Assembly: GCF_049800915.1 (NCBI RefSeq) | Contig: NZ_JBNAFY010000005.1 | Coordinates: 186,001-250,000 of the forward strand | Reading direction: 5' to 3' | From: Amaricoccus macauensis_A | Lineage (GTDB): Bacteria > Pseudomonadota > Alphaproteobacteria > Rhodobacterales > Rhodobacteraceae | DNA length: 64,000 bases | In this document: one piece after another, positions 57,535 through 64,000 of the stretch | How the letters are laid out: every line of letters starts with the position of its first letter | How positions within the stretch are numbered: position 1 is the stretch's first letter | Made by a program: the position numbers and the translations under genes | Notes under the pieces: generated by a model | What the model was told of the DNA's origin: nothing | Database searches by the model: none | Seen by the model: only the letters and a program-made list of their open reading frames with translations

Positions 57535-58545
57535 CTAGGCCGAGCGCCATCCCCAGCGCTCGGCAAGACCAAGGCATTCCGCGACCGTTCCGACAGAGGA
57601 ATAGGTGTCGGGCGCCCGCAGGCACGCTGCGGCAGTGGCGTGCCCGAGACGCAGGCAATCTTGCCCCGCCCAGCCCTCGTGCAGCCCATAGTGGAACCCG
57701 GCGGAGAACGCGTCTCCCGCACCGTTCGCGCCCTTCCGCTCAGCGTCGGGTATGGCCACCGAAGGCTGAAAGACCTCCGTGCCATCTCGCGAGATCAGCA
57801 CTGCGCCTTGGGTGAAATGCACGGCGACAAGCTCCATTGCGCCGCGCGACAGAACATTGCGCGCCGCTTCCCTGACGGCATCGACATTCGTCTTCCCGCC
57901 GCTCACCGTCCGGGAACCGGCCATCGCGCCGATCTCCTGATCGTTCACCACAAGTGTATCGAGATGCGGCAGGCAGGGCAGCGCAAGCCGCCGGATCTGT
58001 TCCTCCGACCCGGCCACGAGTTCCAGGTCGGTCTTCAGCCCGGCCTCCTGCGCCATCCGCAGCACGGTGACCCAGCCATTCGCGTCCTCGCCCCAGGGCG
58101 CGTCCATGATCGCGTGAATGCCGGGCAATCCCAGATGCATGACCCTAGCATACGTCGCCGTGAAATCGAAATGCTCCGGGCTCAGCTTCGTGCCGGACCC
58201 TGGCAGATGCACATGCGTCCGGCGCCCCGTCGCGGCCGAAAGATAGGCGCTGGTGGATTGCGTCGGCACCCCTTCGATCTTTCGCAAACTTTCACGCGCG
58301 ATACCGTATTCATCCGCCACCGCGAGGAGGAAATCGCCGTCCGCATCGGCTCCGACAATGCCTTGCGTCTCCACCGGCATGTCCGGGTCCAGTCGCCGGA
58401 GATCGACCGCGAAGTTGCACGCGCTTCCCCCGCCGCCCGGCACGACCTCACGCACCGTCGCGATCATGTCCTCTTCCGGCCAGAGATCGAGCGTGATGTT
58501 CCGGTCGAGACACCACGTTCCTGCCGTCAGAAACCCCCGCCGCAT
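57535..58545 (-). CDS. PfkB-family sugar kinase
   Basis: 336-residue ribokinase-like kinase. The N-terminal GGGGSACNFAVDLRRLDPD (first signature) and the C-terminal KGANGAGDAFSAGFHYGLHE with the GAGD anion hole and catalytic Asp are present. The sugar is not known. It starts 3 bp after the stop of the aldolase-like gene on the same strand, a kinase-aldolase pair as in iolC/iolJ or tagatose pathways. It converges with the NCS1 gene. Confidence 0.92.
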   Translation of the reverse strand: MRRGFLTAGTWCLDRNITLDLWPEEDMIATVREVVPGGGGSACNFAVDLRRLDPDMPVETQGIVGADADGDFLLAVADEYGIARESLRKIEGVPTQSTSAYLSAATGRRTHVHLPGSGTKLSPEHFDFTATYARVMHLGLPGIHAIMDAPWGEDANGWVTVLRMAQEAGLKTDLELVAGSEEQIRRLALPCLPHLDTLVVNDQEIGAMAGSRTVSGGKTNVDAVREAARNVLSRGAMELVAVHFTQGAVLISRDGTEVFQPSVAIPDAERKGANGAGDAFSAGFHYGLHEGWAGQDCLRLGHATAAACLRAPDTYSSVGTVAECLGLAERWGWRSA

Positions 58546-58548
58546 GGC

Positions 58549-59526
58549 TCAGACATTCTCCCGCAGGATCACCTCGGTCAGCGCGAGGTCGTCCTCGAGC
58601 GCACGGAAAGGCGTGATGCCCGCCGATTGCAGGTCCCCGTGATAGGCTTTCACCGCCTCTACGCTGGTGAGTTGCTCCTCGATCACCCGGCGCATGGCGC
58701 GCACCATCATCACCGAATCCTCCGCCCGGTAGATCTTGCGCCCGAAGAGCGCCACGCGCGCCCCGTATTTCTCCGCCTGCCGCACCAGTTCGAGGCAATC
58801 CCGCGTCGTGCCGGCGCCGCCCCCCAGAATGCCGAATATGAGATTCGTCGGATCGTAGCTGGCGATCTCCTCCGTTGCGGCCGGGCCATTGTAGGCCGCC
58901 TTGAGGAAAACCGGCCGCTCCCGCCCCGCGACACCCGCGAGGCAGCGTGCAATCATGTCGTTATTGTAGAATGCGAAATCGGACTCCACCGAGACGGGGA
59001 TCTGCGGGTTGAACACTTCGAGGAAGTAATCGACCCCGGCCGCGCTCGCCTCGTTGCGGAAGGCGGCGAAGGCTTCCAGCGTGGCATGGTCCCGATCCAG
59101 ATCGTTGTAGAACGTGACCGAATAGAGCCCCAGCGGGGCCACCGGCTTCACCCGGTCGAGCCGCGCCGTGCGAAAATTCCGCATCATTCGTTTGGGATAG
59201 CTGCCGCCGCGCACATGCCAGATATCGGTGGTGTCATTCAGCCGCACCGCCGGCGTCACGGGCGAACCGTCGAAGACATTCTCCCCCGCCAGCGCCTCCG
59301 CCGAGGATAGCGACATCAGCATGATATCTACCAGGCCCGATTGCGTGACCTTCACCATGTCGTCGCGATAGACCTGCATGGGGCGCATCCGGCCGTCGTC
59401 CGCCGCGCCCGGCGCCGCACAGCCGAAGGCCATATCGCCGTCCTTGGCATCGGCAATGATGAAGTCCTGCGGCCTGTAGGCGCCGTCACGGATGGTCGCG
59501 AGTTTGCGGGCGAGTGTTCTTGTCAT
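58549..59526 (-). CDS. Aldolase-like TIM-barrel protein
   Basis: 325 residues from MTRTLARKLATIRDG (GGAAGAAA before the ATG). It resembles the class I aldolase / LacD-DhnA superfamily: FIIADAKDGDMAFG at the start, TQSGLVDIMLMSLSSAEAL, DYFLEVFNPQIP and FLKAAYNGPAATEEIA, where the Lys could be the Schiff-base residue, and FGILGGGAGTTRDCLELVRQ. The substrate is unknown. It is first in a two-gene unit with the PfkB kinase, which suggests phosphorylation and aldol cleavage of one sugar acid or sugar. Confidence 0.75.
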   Translation of the reverse strand: MTRTLARKLATIRDGAYRPQDFIIADAKDGDMAFGCAAPGAADDGRMRPMQVYRDDMVKVTQSGLVDIMLMSLSSAEALAGENVFDGSPVTPAVRLNDTTDIWHVRGGSYPKRMMRNFRTARLDRVKPVAPLGLYSVTFYNDLDRDHATLEAFAAFRNEASAAGVDYFLEVFNPQIPVSVESDFAFYNNDMIARCLAGVAGRERPVFLKAAYNGPAATEEIASYDPTNLIFGILGGGAGTTRDCLELVRQAEKYGARVALFGRKIYRAEDSVMMVRAMRRVIEEQLTSVEAVKAYHGDLQSAGITPFRALEDDLALTEVILRENV

Positions 59527-59598
59527 TTTCTTCCACGGGCTGTTGGACCTGGCCCGACCCACACTACGCCCGATCGCGATCCGGGTCATTAACTTTTT

Positions 59599-59610
59599 TT
59601 ACGCGCGTAA
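59599..59610. promoter_or_regulatory. 12-bp palindrome upstream of the aldolase-kinase pair
   Basis: Perfect palindrome TTACGCGCGTAA, 73 bp upstream of the aldolase-like ATG and 91 bp before ubiH. It follows a run of seven T. It could be an operator for a dimeric regulator of either gene; no known box matches it. Confidence 0.4.
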
Positions 59611-59700
59611 CATTGGCCGAAAGGCCCGGTTGACACCCCTCCCGCCACCTTTGCGGCAAATCGTCTTGGCCCGGCGGGCACAACGCTCTAGATCAGAAGC

Positions 59701-60933
59701 ATGGAACGGATCGAGACAGATATCCTCGTGGCGGGCGGCGGTGTTGCGGGGCTCGCCGCCACCGCAGCCTTCGCTGCTGCCGGGTTTCGCGTGGCCTGCG
59801 TCGACCCGGCCCCGCCCCCGGCCGAGATCACCGATCCGCGCTCGGACCTGCGCAGCACCGCCTTCCTCATGCCCTCGGTGCGGCTCCTCGAAGAGGCCGG
59901 CCTCTGGCGCGGCCTCGCCCCCCATGCCGCCCCGCTCCGGATCATGCGCATCGCCGATGCCGGCGGACCGGAACCGGAAGTTCGCGAAACCGCCGATTTC
60001 ATCGCCCAGGAACTCGGCCACCCGGTCTTCGGATACAACCTGCCGAACTGGCTCCTGCGCCGCGAAATGCTCGCAACCCTCGAAAGCGTCCCCGGGGCCC
60101 ACGTCCGCCTCGGCGCCAGCGTCACCCACCTGACCCCCCGCACCCGCGAGGCCATCGCCCGCCTCTCGGACGGCACCCAGATCCGCGCCAGGCTCGTCGT
60201 CGCCGCGGATGGCCGCGACAGCGCCCTGCGCGACATGGCCGGGATCACCGCGCGCCGCTGGGGCTACGGCCAGAAGGCGATGGTCTTTGCGGTCTCCCAC
60301 GAGATGCCCCACGAAGGCATCTCCACCGAAGTCCACCGCAGCGGCGGCCCCTTTACCCTTGTCCCCCTGCCGGACAGGGACGGCCAGCCCCACTCCGCCG
60401 TGGTCTGGATGGAGCACGGGCCGCGCGCCGCCGAGCTTGCCGCCATGGAGACCGCCGCGTTCGAAGAGGCGCTCAACACCCGCGCCTGCGGCGTCCTCGG
60501 CCGCCTCACACTCGCAAGCCCGCGCAGGACATGGCCCATCATCAGCCAGGTCGCCCGCCGCCTCGACGGCTCCCGCCTCGCCCTGATCGCGGAAGCCGCC
60601 CATGTCATCCCGCCCATTGGCGCCCAGGGGCTCAACATGAGCCTCAAGGACATCGCCGTGCTCCGCGACCTCTGCACCGACGCGCTCCGCACGGGCCAGG
60701 ACATCGGCAGCCCTGAACGCCTGCGCCGCTACCACTGGAAACGCGAGCCGGACATCCTCGCCCGCGTCGCCGGGGTGGACACGCTCAACCGCGCAGCCAT
60801 GGAAAACCTCCAGTCCTTCCGCGACCTCCGCCTCAGGGGCCTGCGCGCGATCCACGGCATCCAGCCGATCCGCCGCACGGCAATGCAGCTCGGCCTCGGC
60901 ATGGGACGCCAACCCGCCCCCGCAGAGGAATGA
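59701..60933 (+). CDS. ubiH: UbiH/Coq6-family FAD-dependent monooxygenase
   Basis: 410-residue flavoprotein hydroxylase for ubiquinone biosynthesis. The Rossmann motif VAGGGVAGLAAT, the DG motif VVAADGRDSALR and the late FAD-site IPPIGAQGLNMSLKDIAVL are present. Which ring position it hydroxylates (UbiH, UbiF, UbiI or UbiL-type) cannot be told. It overlaps the next gene by four bases (ATGA). Confidence 0.9.
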   Translation: MERIETDILVAGGGVAGLAATAAFAAAGFRVACVDPAPPPAEITDPRSDLRSTAFLMPSVRLLEEAGLWRGLAPHAAPLRIMRIADAGGPEPEVRETADFIAQELGHPVFGYNLPNWLLRREMLATLESVPGAHVRLGASVTHLTPRTREAIARLSDGTQIRARLVVAADGRDSALRDMAGITARRWGYGQKAMVFAVSHEMPHEGISTEVHRSGGPFTLVPLPDRDGQPHSAVVWMEHGPRAAELAAMETAAFEEALNTRACGVLGRLTLASPRRTWPIISQVARRLDGSRLALIAEAAHVIPPIGAQGLNMSLKDIAVLRDLCTDALRTGQDIGSPERLRRYHWKREPDILARVAGVDTLNRAAMENLQSFRDLRLRGLRAIHGIQPIRRTAMQLGLGMGRQPAPAEE

Positions 60934-61532
60934 CCGGAACCGACCCCCACCTCCGCCATGAATTCCGCGTCTTCGGAGGAGACCTCCGCGCCACGCTCGA
61001 CACCCTCGGCAACACCGCCCCCTTCGGCCCGGAAGAAGCGCGCGAGGACCTCTACCTCGTGATCCGCAATCGGCCCGATTGCGGCCTCAAGTTCCGCGGC
61101 ACCGGCAACCGCCTCGAACTCAAGCGCCTGATCCGCACCGAACGCGGCTGCGAGCTTTGGGAACCCGCAGCCTCCGAAGACCTCCCCCTCACGGGTGCCG
61201 AACTCTCGGAACGGTTCCTCGCGCCCGCTGGCCTGCCGCCCCTTCCGAGCAATACGCGCTTCGACCGCACAGGCCTCCTGAACGCGCTTGCCACGGCCCG
61301 TGATCTCCGAGCAATCGCGGTCGCGAAACGGCGCAGACAATGCAGCATCGGGCCGGTTTCCTGTGAACACGGGTCTTTCGCCTTCCCCGGCGGGCTGATC
61401 GAAACCGGCCTCGCGCTCGAAAGCACCGATCTCGACCGCCTCTGCGCGCTGATCTCCCGCCTCGGGCTCGAGACGCGCGAGAATGTCAGCCTGCCCCGCC
61501 GCCTGCTGCGCCTCTCCTTCGCGCACGCCTGA
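60930..61532 (+). CDS. Conserved hypothetical protein, coupled to ubiH
   Basis: 200 residues, not recognised. It has a beta-rich, Arg-rich middle (GLKFRGTGNRLELKRLIRTE, VAKRRRQC) and an end ETGLALESTDLDRLCALISR. Alternating acid and basic strands are faintly reminiscent of CYTH tunnel proteins, but no ExExK motif is present, so this is not claimed. No signal or helix. ATGA overlap with ubiH suggests translational coupling. Confidence 0.7.
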   Translation: MTGTDPHLRHEFRVFGGDLRATLDTLGNTAPFGPEEAREDLYLVIRNRPDCGLKFRGTGNRLELKRLIRTERGCELWEPAASEDLPLTGAELSERFLAPAGLPPLPSNTRFDRTGLLNALATARDLRAIAVAKRRRQCSIGPVSCEHGSFAFPGGLIETGLALESTDLDRLCALISRLGLETRENVSLPRRLLRLSFAHA

Positions 61533-61539
61533 ATGCCGC

Positions 61540-61749
61540 TCAGATCAGCGGCACGCCCGACTTCTCCTCGCTCAGCATCACGTTCGACTCCACCGCACCG
61601 ATCCCCGGCAATGTCATGATCCGCCGCCGCAGGATGCGCTCGAAATCCGTCAGGTCGCGCGCCACCACCTTGAGCCGGTAGTCGTAGACCCCGAGCACAT
61701 GCTGCACGAGTTGCTTCGTGTTGAAGGCGATGTTGGCCATGCCGGTCAC
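61540..61749 (-). pseudogene. Chimeric fragment: transposase tail fused to duplicated lrp 3' end
   Basis: 69-codon frame from a GTG. Its first 15 residues, MTGMANIAFNTKQLV, match the end of the IS5-type transposase (MANIAFNMKRLV at about 50318-50355). From QHVLGVYDYRLKVV onward it is identical to the last 54 residues of the Lrp protein at 62276-62737. The junction lies at CTCGTGCA, present in both parents, so a microhomology join is likely. It lacks the DNA-binding domain and is probably not functional. Confidence 0.8.
61544..61710. repeat. Direct repeat, copy 1 (outer lrp 3' end)
   Basis: 167 bp identical by eye to 62280-62446 (offset 736 bp). It covers the last 55 codons of lrp. Identity begins at the stop-codon side (ATCAGCGGCACGCCCGA) and ends at GCTGCACGAG. 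Confidence 0.88.
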
Positions 61750-61913
61750 TGCGAGTCATCCACTGGATCGACAGCCAAGTTGACCCCGGCGGTTGCCACT
61801 GTACTCGCCAACAACGACCATCACTGACGCCCTCCATTTTTTTCTGGCTCGTGAAACGGAATGTTCAGACCTGTCATTTCAACTTGACGGACTTCAGGTT
61901 CGGGAGCTTGTGC

Positions 61914-62228
61914 ATGCCCGATAAGCGGGACTCATCTGTTCGTGGTTCGCAGATAGCTGGCCTGATCGTAGGCCTCGCAATCATACCCGCGATACTCGTC
62001 GCGCCGTGGATCATCCCGATTCACGCCGGGGAAGTAACACTGAGTGTAGGCTTTATAATTTTCGTTTACATAGTTGGGCTGTCCGATTTTTTCGCTATTA
62101 TTTTTGCTCTTTTCATTTTCTTGTTAGTCATTTTACTAATCGTAAAATTTCCTAATTTCATGACGACGATGCTACTTTCATCTCTGATATCGATTTGCGC
62201 CGTCATACTTCTTGCTACCAAGATCTAG
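61914..62228 (+). CDS. Small three-helix membrane protein in AT-rich insert
   Basis: 104 residues from MPDKRDSSVRGSQ, with GGGAGC upstream of the ATG (an ATG at 61851 is in frame but lacks a site). Hydrophobic helices at about 14-36, 42-66 and 70-98 (GLIVGLAIIPAILVAPWII, FFAIIFALFIFLLVILLIV). No family was recognised. Codon use is AT-rich, unlike every neighbour, suggesting recent transfer. It is the only gene inside the 569-bp segment between the two lrp repeats. Confidence 0.6.
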   Translation: MPDKRDSSVRGSQIAGLIVGLAIIPAILVAPWIIPIHAGEVTLSVGFIIFVYIVGLSDFFAIIFALFIFLLVILLIVKFPNFMTTMLLSSLISICAVILLATKI

Positions 62229-62275
62229 TGTGTCCACATAACCAAACCCTCTAGTCCAAACGGGAAGTGCCGACT

Positions 62276-62737
62276 TCAAATCAGCGGCACGCCCGACTTC
62301 TCCTCGCTCAGCATCACGTTCGACTCCACCGCACCGATCCCCGGCAATGTCATGATCCGCCGCCGCAGGATGCGCTCGAAATCCGTCAGGTCGCGCGCCA
62401 CCACCTTGAGCCGGTAGTCGTAGACCCCGAGCACATGCTGCACGAGCTGCACCTCCGGGATCGCCTGCACTGCGCGCTCGAAGGCTTCCAGATCGAGCCG
62501 CCCCTTCGCCGCGAGCCGCACGCCCAGGAACACCACCACGCCGAAGCCGAGCTTCTCCCGGTCGAGCAGGATCCGTCTCCCCTTCAGGATGCCCTGCTCC
62601 TCGAGCCGGCGGATGCGGCGCCAGGCCGCGGGCTGCGAAAGGCCCACGCGCGCCCCCACCTCCTTCGCATTCAGCCCGCCATCCGAGAGCAAAGCACGCA
62701 GGATGGCCCGGTCCGTTTCGTCGATCCCCTCGGCCAT
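62276..62737 (-). CDS. Lrp/AsnC-family transcriptional regulator
   Basis: 153 residues. N-terminal helix-turn-helix (DETDRAILRALLSDGG, KEVGARVGLSQPAAWRRIRR) and C-terminal RAM/AsnC ligand domain with VQLVQHVLGVYDYRLKVVA (Gly-Asp-like loop). It overlaps by one base the stop of the other Lrp gene (TGATG), so the pair is co-transcribed. Its last 55 codons are duplicated at 61544-61710. Amino-acid response is inferred from the family. Confidence 0.93.
   Translation of the reverse strand: MAEGIDETDRAILRALLSDGGLNAKEVGARVGLSQPAAWRRIRRLEEQGILKGRRILLDREKLGFGVVVFLGVRLAAKGRLDLEAFERAVQAIPEVQLVQHVLGVYDYRLKVVARDLTDFERILRRRIMTLPGIGAVESNVMLSEEKSGVPLI
62280..62446. repeat. Direct repeat, copy 2 (within intact lrp)
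   Basis: 167 bp identical to 61544-61710. Both copies have the same orientation. The unit (repeat plus intervening 569 bp) is 736 bp. Confidence 0.88.
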
Positions 62738-63198
62738 CAGAGCGCCAGCCTTTCGGTATTCTTCAACTCCGAGACCAGCATCAGCGCCTCGATCTCGGCA
62801 ATATGCGGAAGCGCGAGAATGCGGGTGCGATAGATCTCCTGGTAGTGCGCCAGATCGCGTGCCCGCACATCCATCCGCACATCGACCCGCCCCAGCAGTG
62901 TCTGGATATCGCCGATCTCGGGCACATCGCGCGCCGCGCGCAGGAACTCGTCGAAGGCGTTCGCCGCCACCTTGTCGAGCGTCACCCGAAGAAAGACCTG
63001 CACCTCGTAGCCCAGCGCCTTCCAGTCGATCTCGACCCGCCGCCCGAGAATGATGCCGTCACGCTCCATCCGCTCGATCCGTCGCCAGCACGGGCCGGAG
63101 GAAAGCCCCGCCCGCTCGGCCAGCTCGGCGGTCGAAAGATCCGCGTCCTCCTGCAAAAGCCGCAGAAGCCGCCTGTCGATATCGTCAACTTGCTGCAT
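62737..63198 (-). CDS. Lrp/AsnC-family transcriptional regulator
   Basis: 153 residues from MQQVDDIDRRLLRLL (GGAGAG before the ATG at 63198). Helix-turn-helix AELAERAGLSSGPCWRRIER and the AsnC ligand domain with VDVRMDVRARDLAHYQE. Divergent from ilvC with a 125-bp gap; Lrp proteins often control branched-chain synthesis, so regulation of ilvC is a reasonable inference. Confidence 0.92.
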   Translation of the reverse strand: MQQVDDIDRRLLRLLQEDADLSTAELAERAGLSSGPCWRRIERMERDGIILGRRVEIDWKALGYEVQVFLRVTLDKVAANAFDEFLRAARDVPEIGDIQTLLGRVDVRMDVRARDLAHYQEIYRTRILALPHIAEIEALMLVSELKNTERLAL

Positions 63199-63323
63199 GA
63201 ACTCTCCGCAGATCGGGCCCTTCGCGAATACATTCTCGCATTTATCGCCAGAAGAGGCAAAACGAGAAAACCCTCTTCGCCAAAAATGCCTAATCTCGCC
63301 CCACAAACCAGACGGAGGGAACC
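63199..63323. promoter_or_regulatory. Divergent lrp/ilvC control region
   Basis: 125 bp containing an inverted repeat GAAGAGG (63251-63257) and CCTCTTC (63272-63278), spaced by 14 bases of AT-rich sequence. Half-sites about two helical turns apart suit an Lrp-type or other dimeric regulator. The ilvC ribosome binding site CGGAGGGA lies at about 63313-63320. Promoter boxes were not resolved. Confidence 0.45.
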
Positions 63324-64000
63324 ATGCGCGTCTATTACGATCGCGATTGCGACATCAATCTCATCAAGGACAAGAAGGTCGGCATCGTCGGCTACGGCAG
63401 CCAGGGCCATGCCCACGCGCTCAACCTGCGCGACTCGGGCGTGAAGAACGTCGCCGTTGCCCTGCGCGATGGCTCGCCGTCGGCGAAGAAGGCCGAAGGC
63501 GAAGGCCTCCAGGTCATGGGCATCGCGGAATGCGCCGCATGGGCCGATGTGCTCATGATGACCATGCCCGACGAGCTTCAGGCCGAGACCTACAAGAAAT
63601 ACATCCACGACAACCTGCGCGAAGGCGCGGCGATTGCCTTCGCCCACGGCCTTAACGTGCATTTCGGCCTCATCGAGCCGAAGCCGGGCATCGACGTCAT
63701 CATGATGGCCCCGAAGGGTCCGGGTCACACCGTGCGCGGCGAATTCGTCAAGGGCGGCGGCGTGCCCTGCCTCGTGGCGGTTCACAACGATGCCTCCGGC
63801 TCCGCGCTCGAAGTCGCGAAATCCTACTGCTCCGGCATCGGTGGCGGTCGCTCCGGCATCATCGAGACCGATTTCCGCCAGGAATGCGAAACCGACCTCT
63901 TCGGTGAGCAGGCCGTGCTCTGCGGCGGTCTGGTCGAGCTCATCCGCATGGGCTTCGAGACGCTGGTCGAAGCCGGATACGAGCCGGAAATGGCCTATTT
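63324..64000 (+). CDS. ilvC: Ketol-acid reductoisomerase (5' part)
   Basis: Second enzyme of valine/isoleucine synthesis, NADPH- and Mg-dependent. The visible 225 codons start MRVYYDRDCDINLIKDKKVG and contain the Rossmann motif GYGSQGHAHALNLRDSGV, MMTMPDELQ, GAAIAFAHGLNVHFG, APKGPGHTVRGEF and ETDFRQECETDLFGEQAVLC with the metal-binding Asp/Glu. It fits the short class I form (about 340 residues). The gene runs off the window edge, so about one third is missing. Confidence 0.97.
   Translation, partial: MRVYYDRDCDINLIKDKKVGIVGYGSQGHAHALNLRDSGVKNVAVALRDGSPSAKKAEGEGLQVMGIAECAAWADVLMMTMPDELQAETYKKYIHDNLREGAAIAFAHGLNVHFGLIEPKPGIDVIMMAPKGPGHTVRGEFVKGGGVPCLVAVHNDASGSALEVAKSYCSGIGGGRSGIIETDFRQECETDLFGEQAVLCGGLVELIRMGFETLVEAGYEPEMAY

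Noticed and set aside
1..64000. tRNA genes, CRISPR arrays, prophage or integrative element
   Set aside because: No cloverleaf T-arm (GGTTCGANTCC), no regularly spaced repeats of 25-40 bp, and no integrase, capsid or conjugation gene were seen. The only mobile parts are the IS5-type element, the transposase tail near 61.7 kb and the dispersed repeats.

Overview
This window looks like a contiguous piece of chromosome from a high-GC alphaproteobacterium, most likely of the order Rhodobacterales (Roseobacter/Rhodobacter group). Reasons: strong third-position GC bias in nearly all genes, the complete AapJQMP general amino-acid ABC operon, the ctaC-ctaB-(small TM protein)-ctaG-ctaE cytochrome oxidase cluster, an ATP12-type F1 assembly chaperone, the yidC-MOSC-engB-argB order, and DUF2332 and DUF2237 proteins. 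Most of the window is core genome. No tRNA, rRNA, CRISPR array, integrase or phage gene was seen.

Layout. 0-15.4 kb: translation and housekeeping: rpmA/rplU (minus), divergent rplY-pth-DUF2332, ttcA, a membrane GGDEF-EAL c-di-GMP protein, yidC-MOSC-CatB-like acetyltransferase-engB with start/stop overlaps, three small lipoprotein genes on the minus strand, argB, a membrane di-iron hydroxylase, a SixA-like phosphatase and a transglutaminase-like protein. 15.5-25.5 kb (minus): aapJQMP, ATP12-HAD phosphatase-rluC-crcB with ATGA overlaps, two adjacent degenerate BLUF-domain proteins, and rarA. 25.6-35.8 kb: a thiolase, a jacalin-like lectin fused to an unrecognised C-terminal module and bracketed by copies of a dispersed repeat, an RND efflux pump with its adaptor, a MATE exporter and two hotdog thioesterases. 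36-43.1 kb (plus): GST, bicupin, L,D-transpeptidase, acyl-CoA ligase, NCS2 permease and a catalytically dead M48-like membrane protein. 43.7-47.2 kb (minus): the aa3 oxidase assembly cluster. 47.3-55 kb: tldD, an IS5-family element with a frameshifted transposase, VOC protein, rhomboid protease, DUF2237 and a glycosyltransferase with an N-terminal MshEN-type (c-di-GMP-binding family) module. 55-64 kb: GntR regulator, pyrimidine nucleotidase, NCS1 permease, a PfkB kinase/aldolase-like pair, UbiH, two Lrp/AsnC regulators and the 5' part of ilvC.

The accessory signals lie between the core genes. (1) The 3' end of one lrp gene is present twice as a perfect 167-bp direct repeat; the 569 bp between the copies are AT-rich, encode a small three-helix membrane protein, and begin with a transposase tail fused in frame to the outer lrp fragment. 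(2) Three intergenic arrays of 11-bp tandem units (pentamer cores CCATA or TGCAT, each recurring at exactly 11 bp) sit at 3651, 28701 and 50606. (3) A roughly 200-bp GC-rich dispersed repeat with a strong central hairpin occurs three times. (4) The two BLUF proteins have replaced the photoactive tyrosine by phenylalanine, and the second has lost the flavin-contacting Asn and Gln as well.

Functionally the core genes cover protein synthesis and membrane insertion, amino-acid uptake and branched-chain synthesis (aap, lrp, ilvC), respiration (cta genes, ATP12, UbiH), nucleobase uptake and nucleotide salvage (NCS1, NCS2, pyrimidine 5'-nucleotidase), detoxification/efflux and c-di-GMP signalling. 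All assignments rest on motif recognition by eye; no database search was run.
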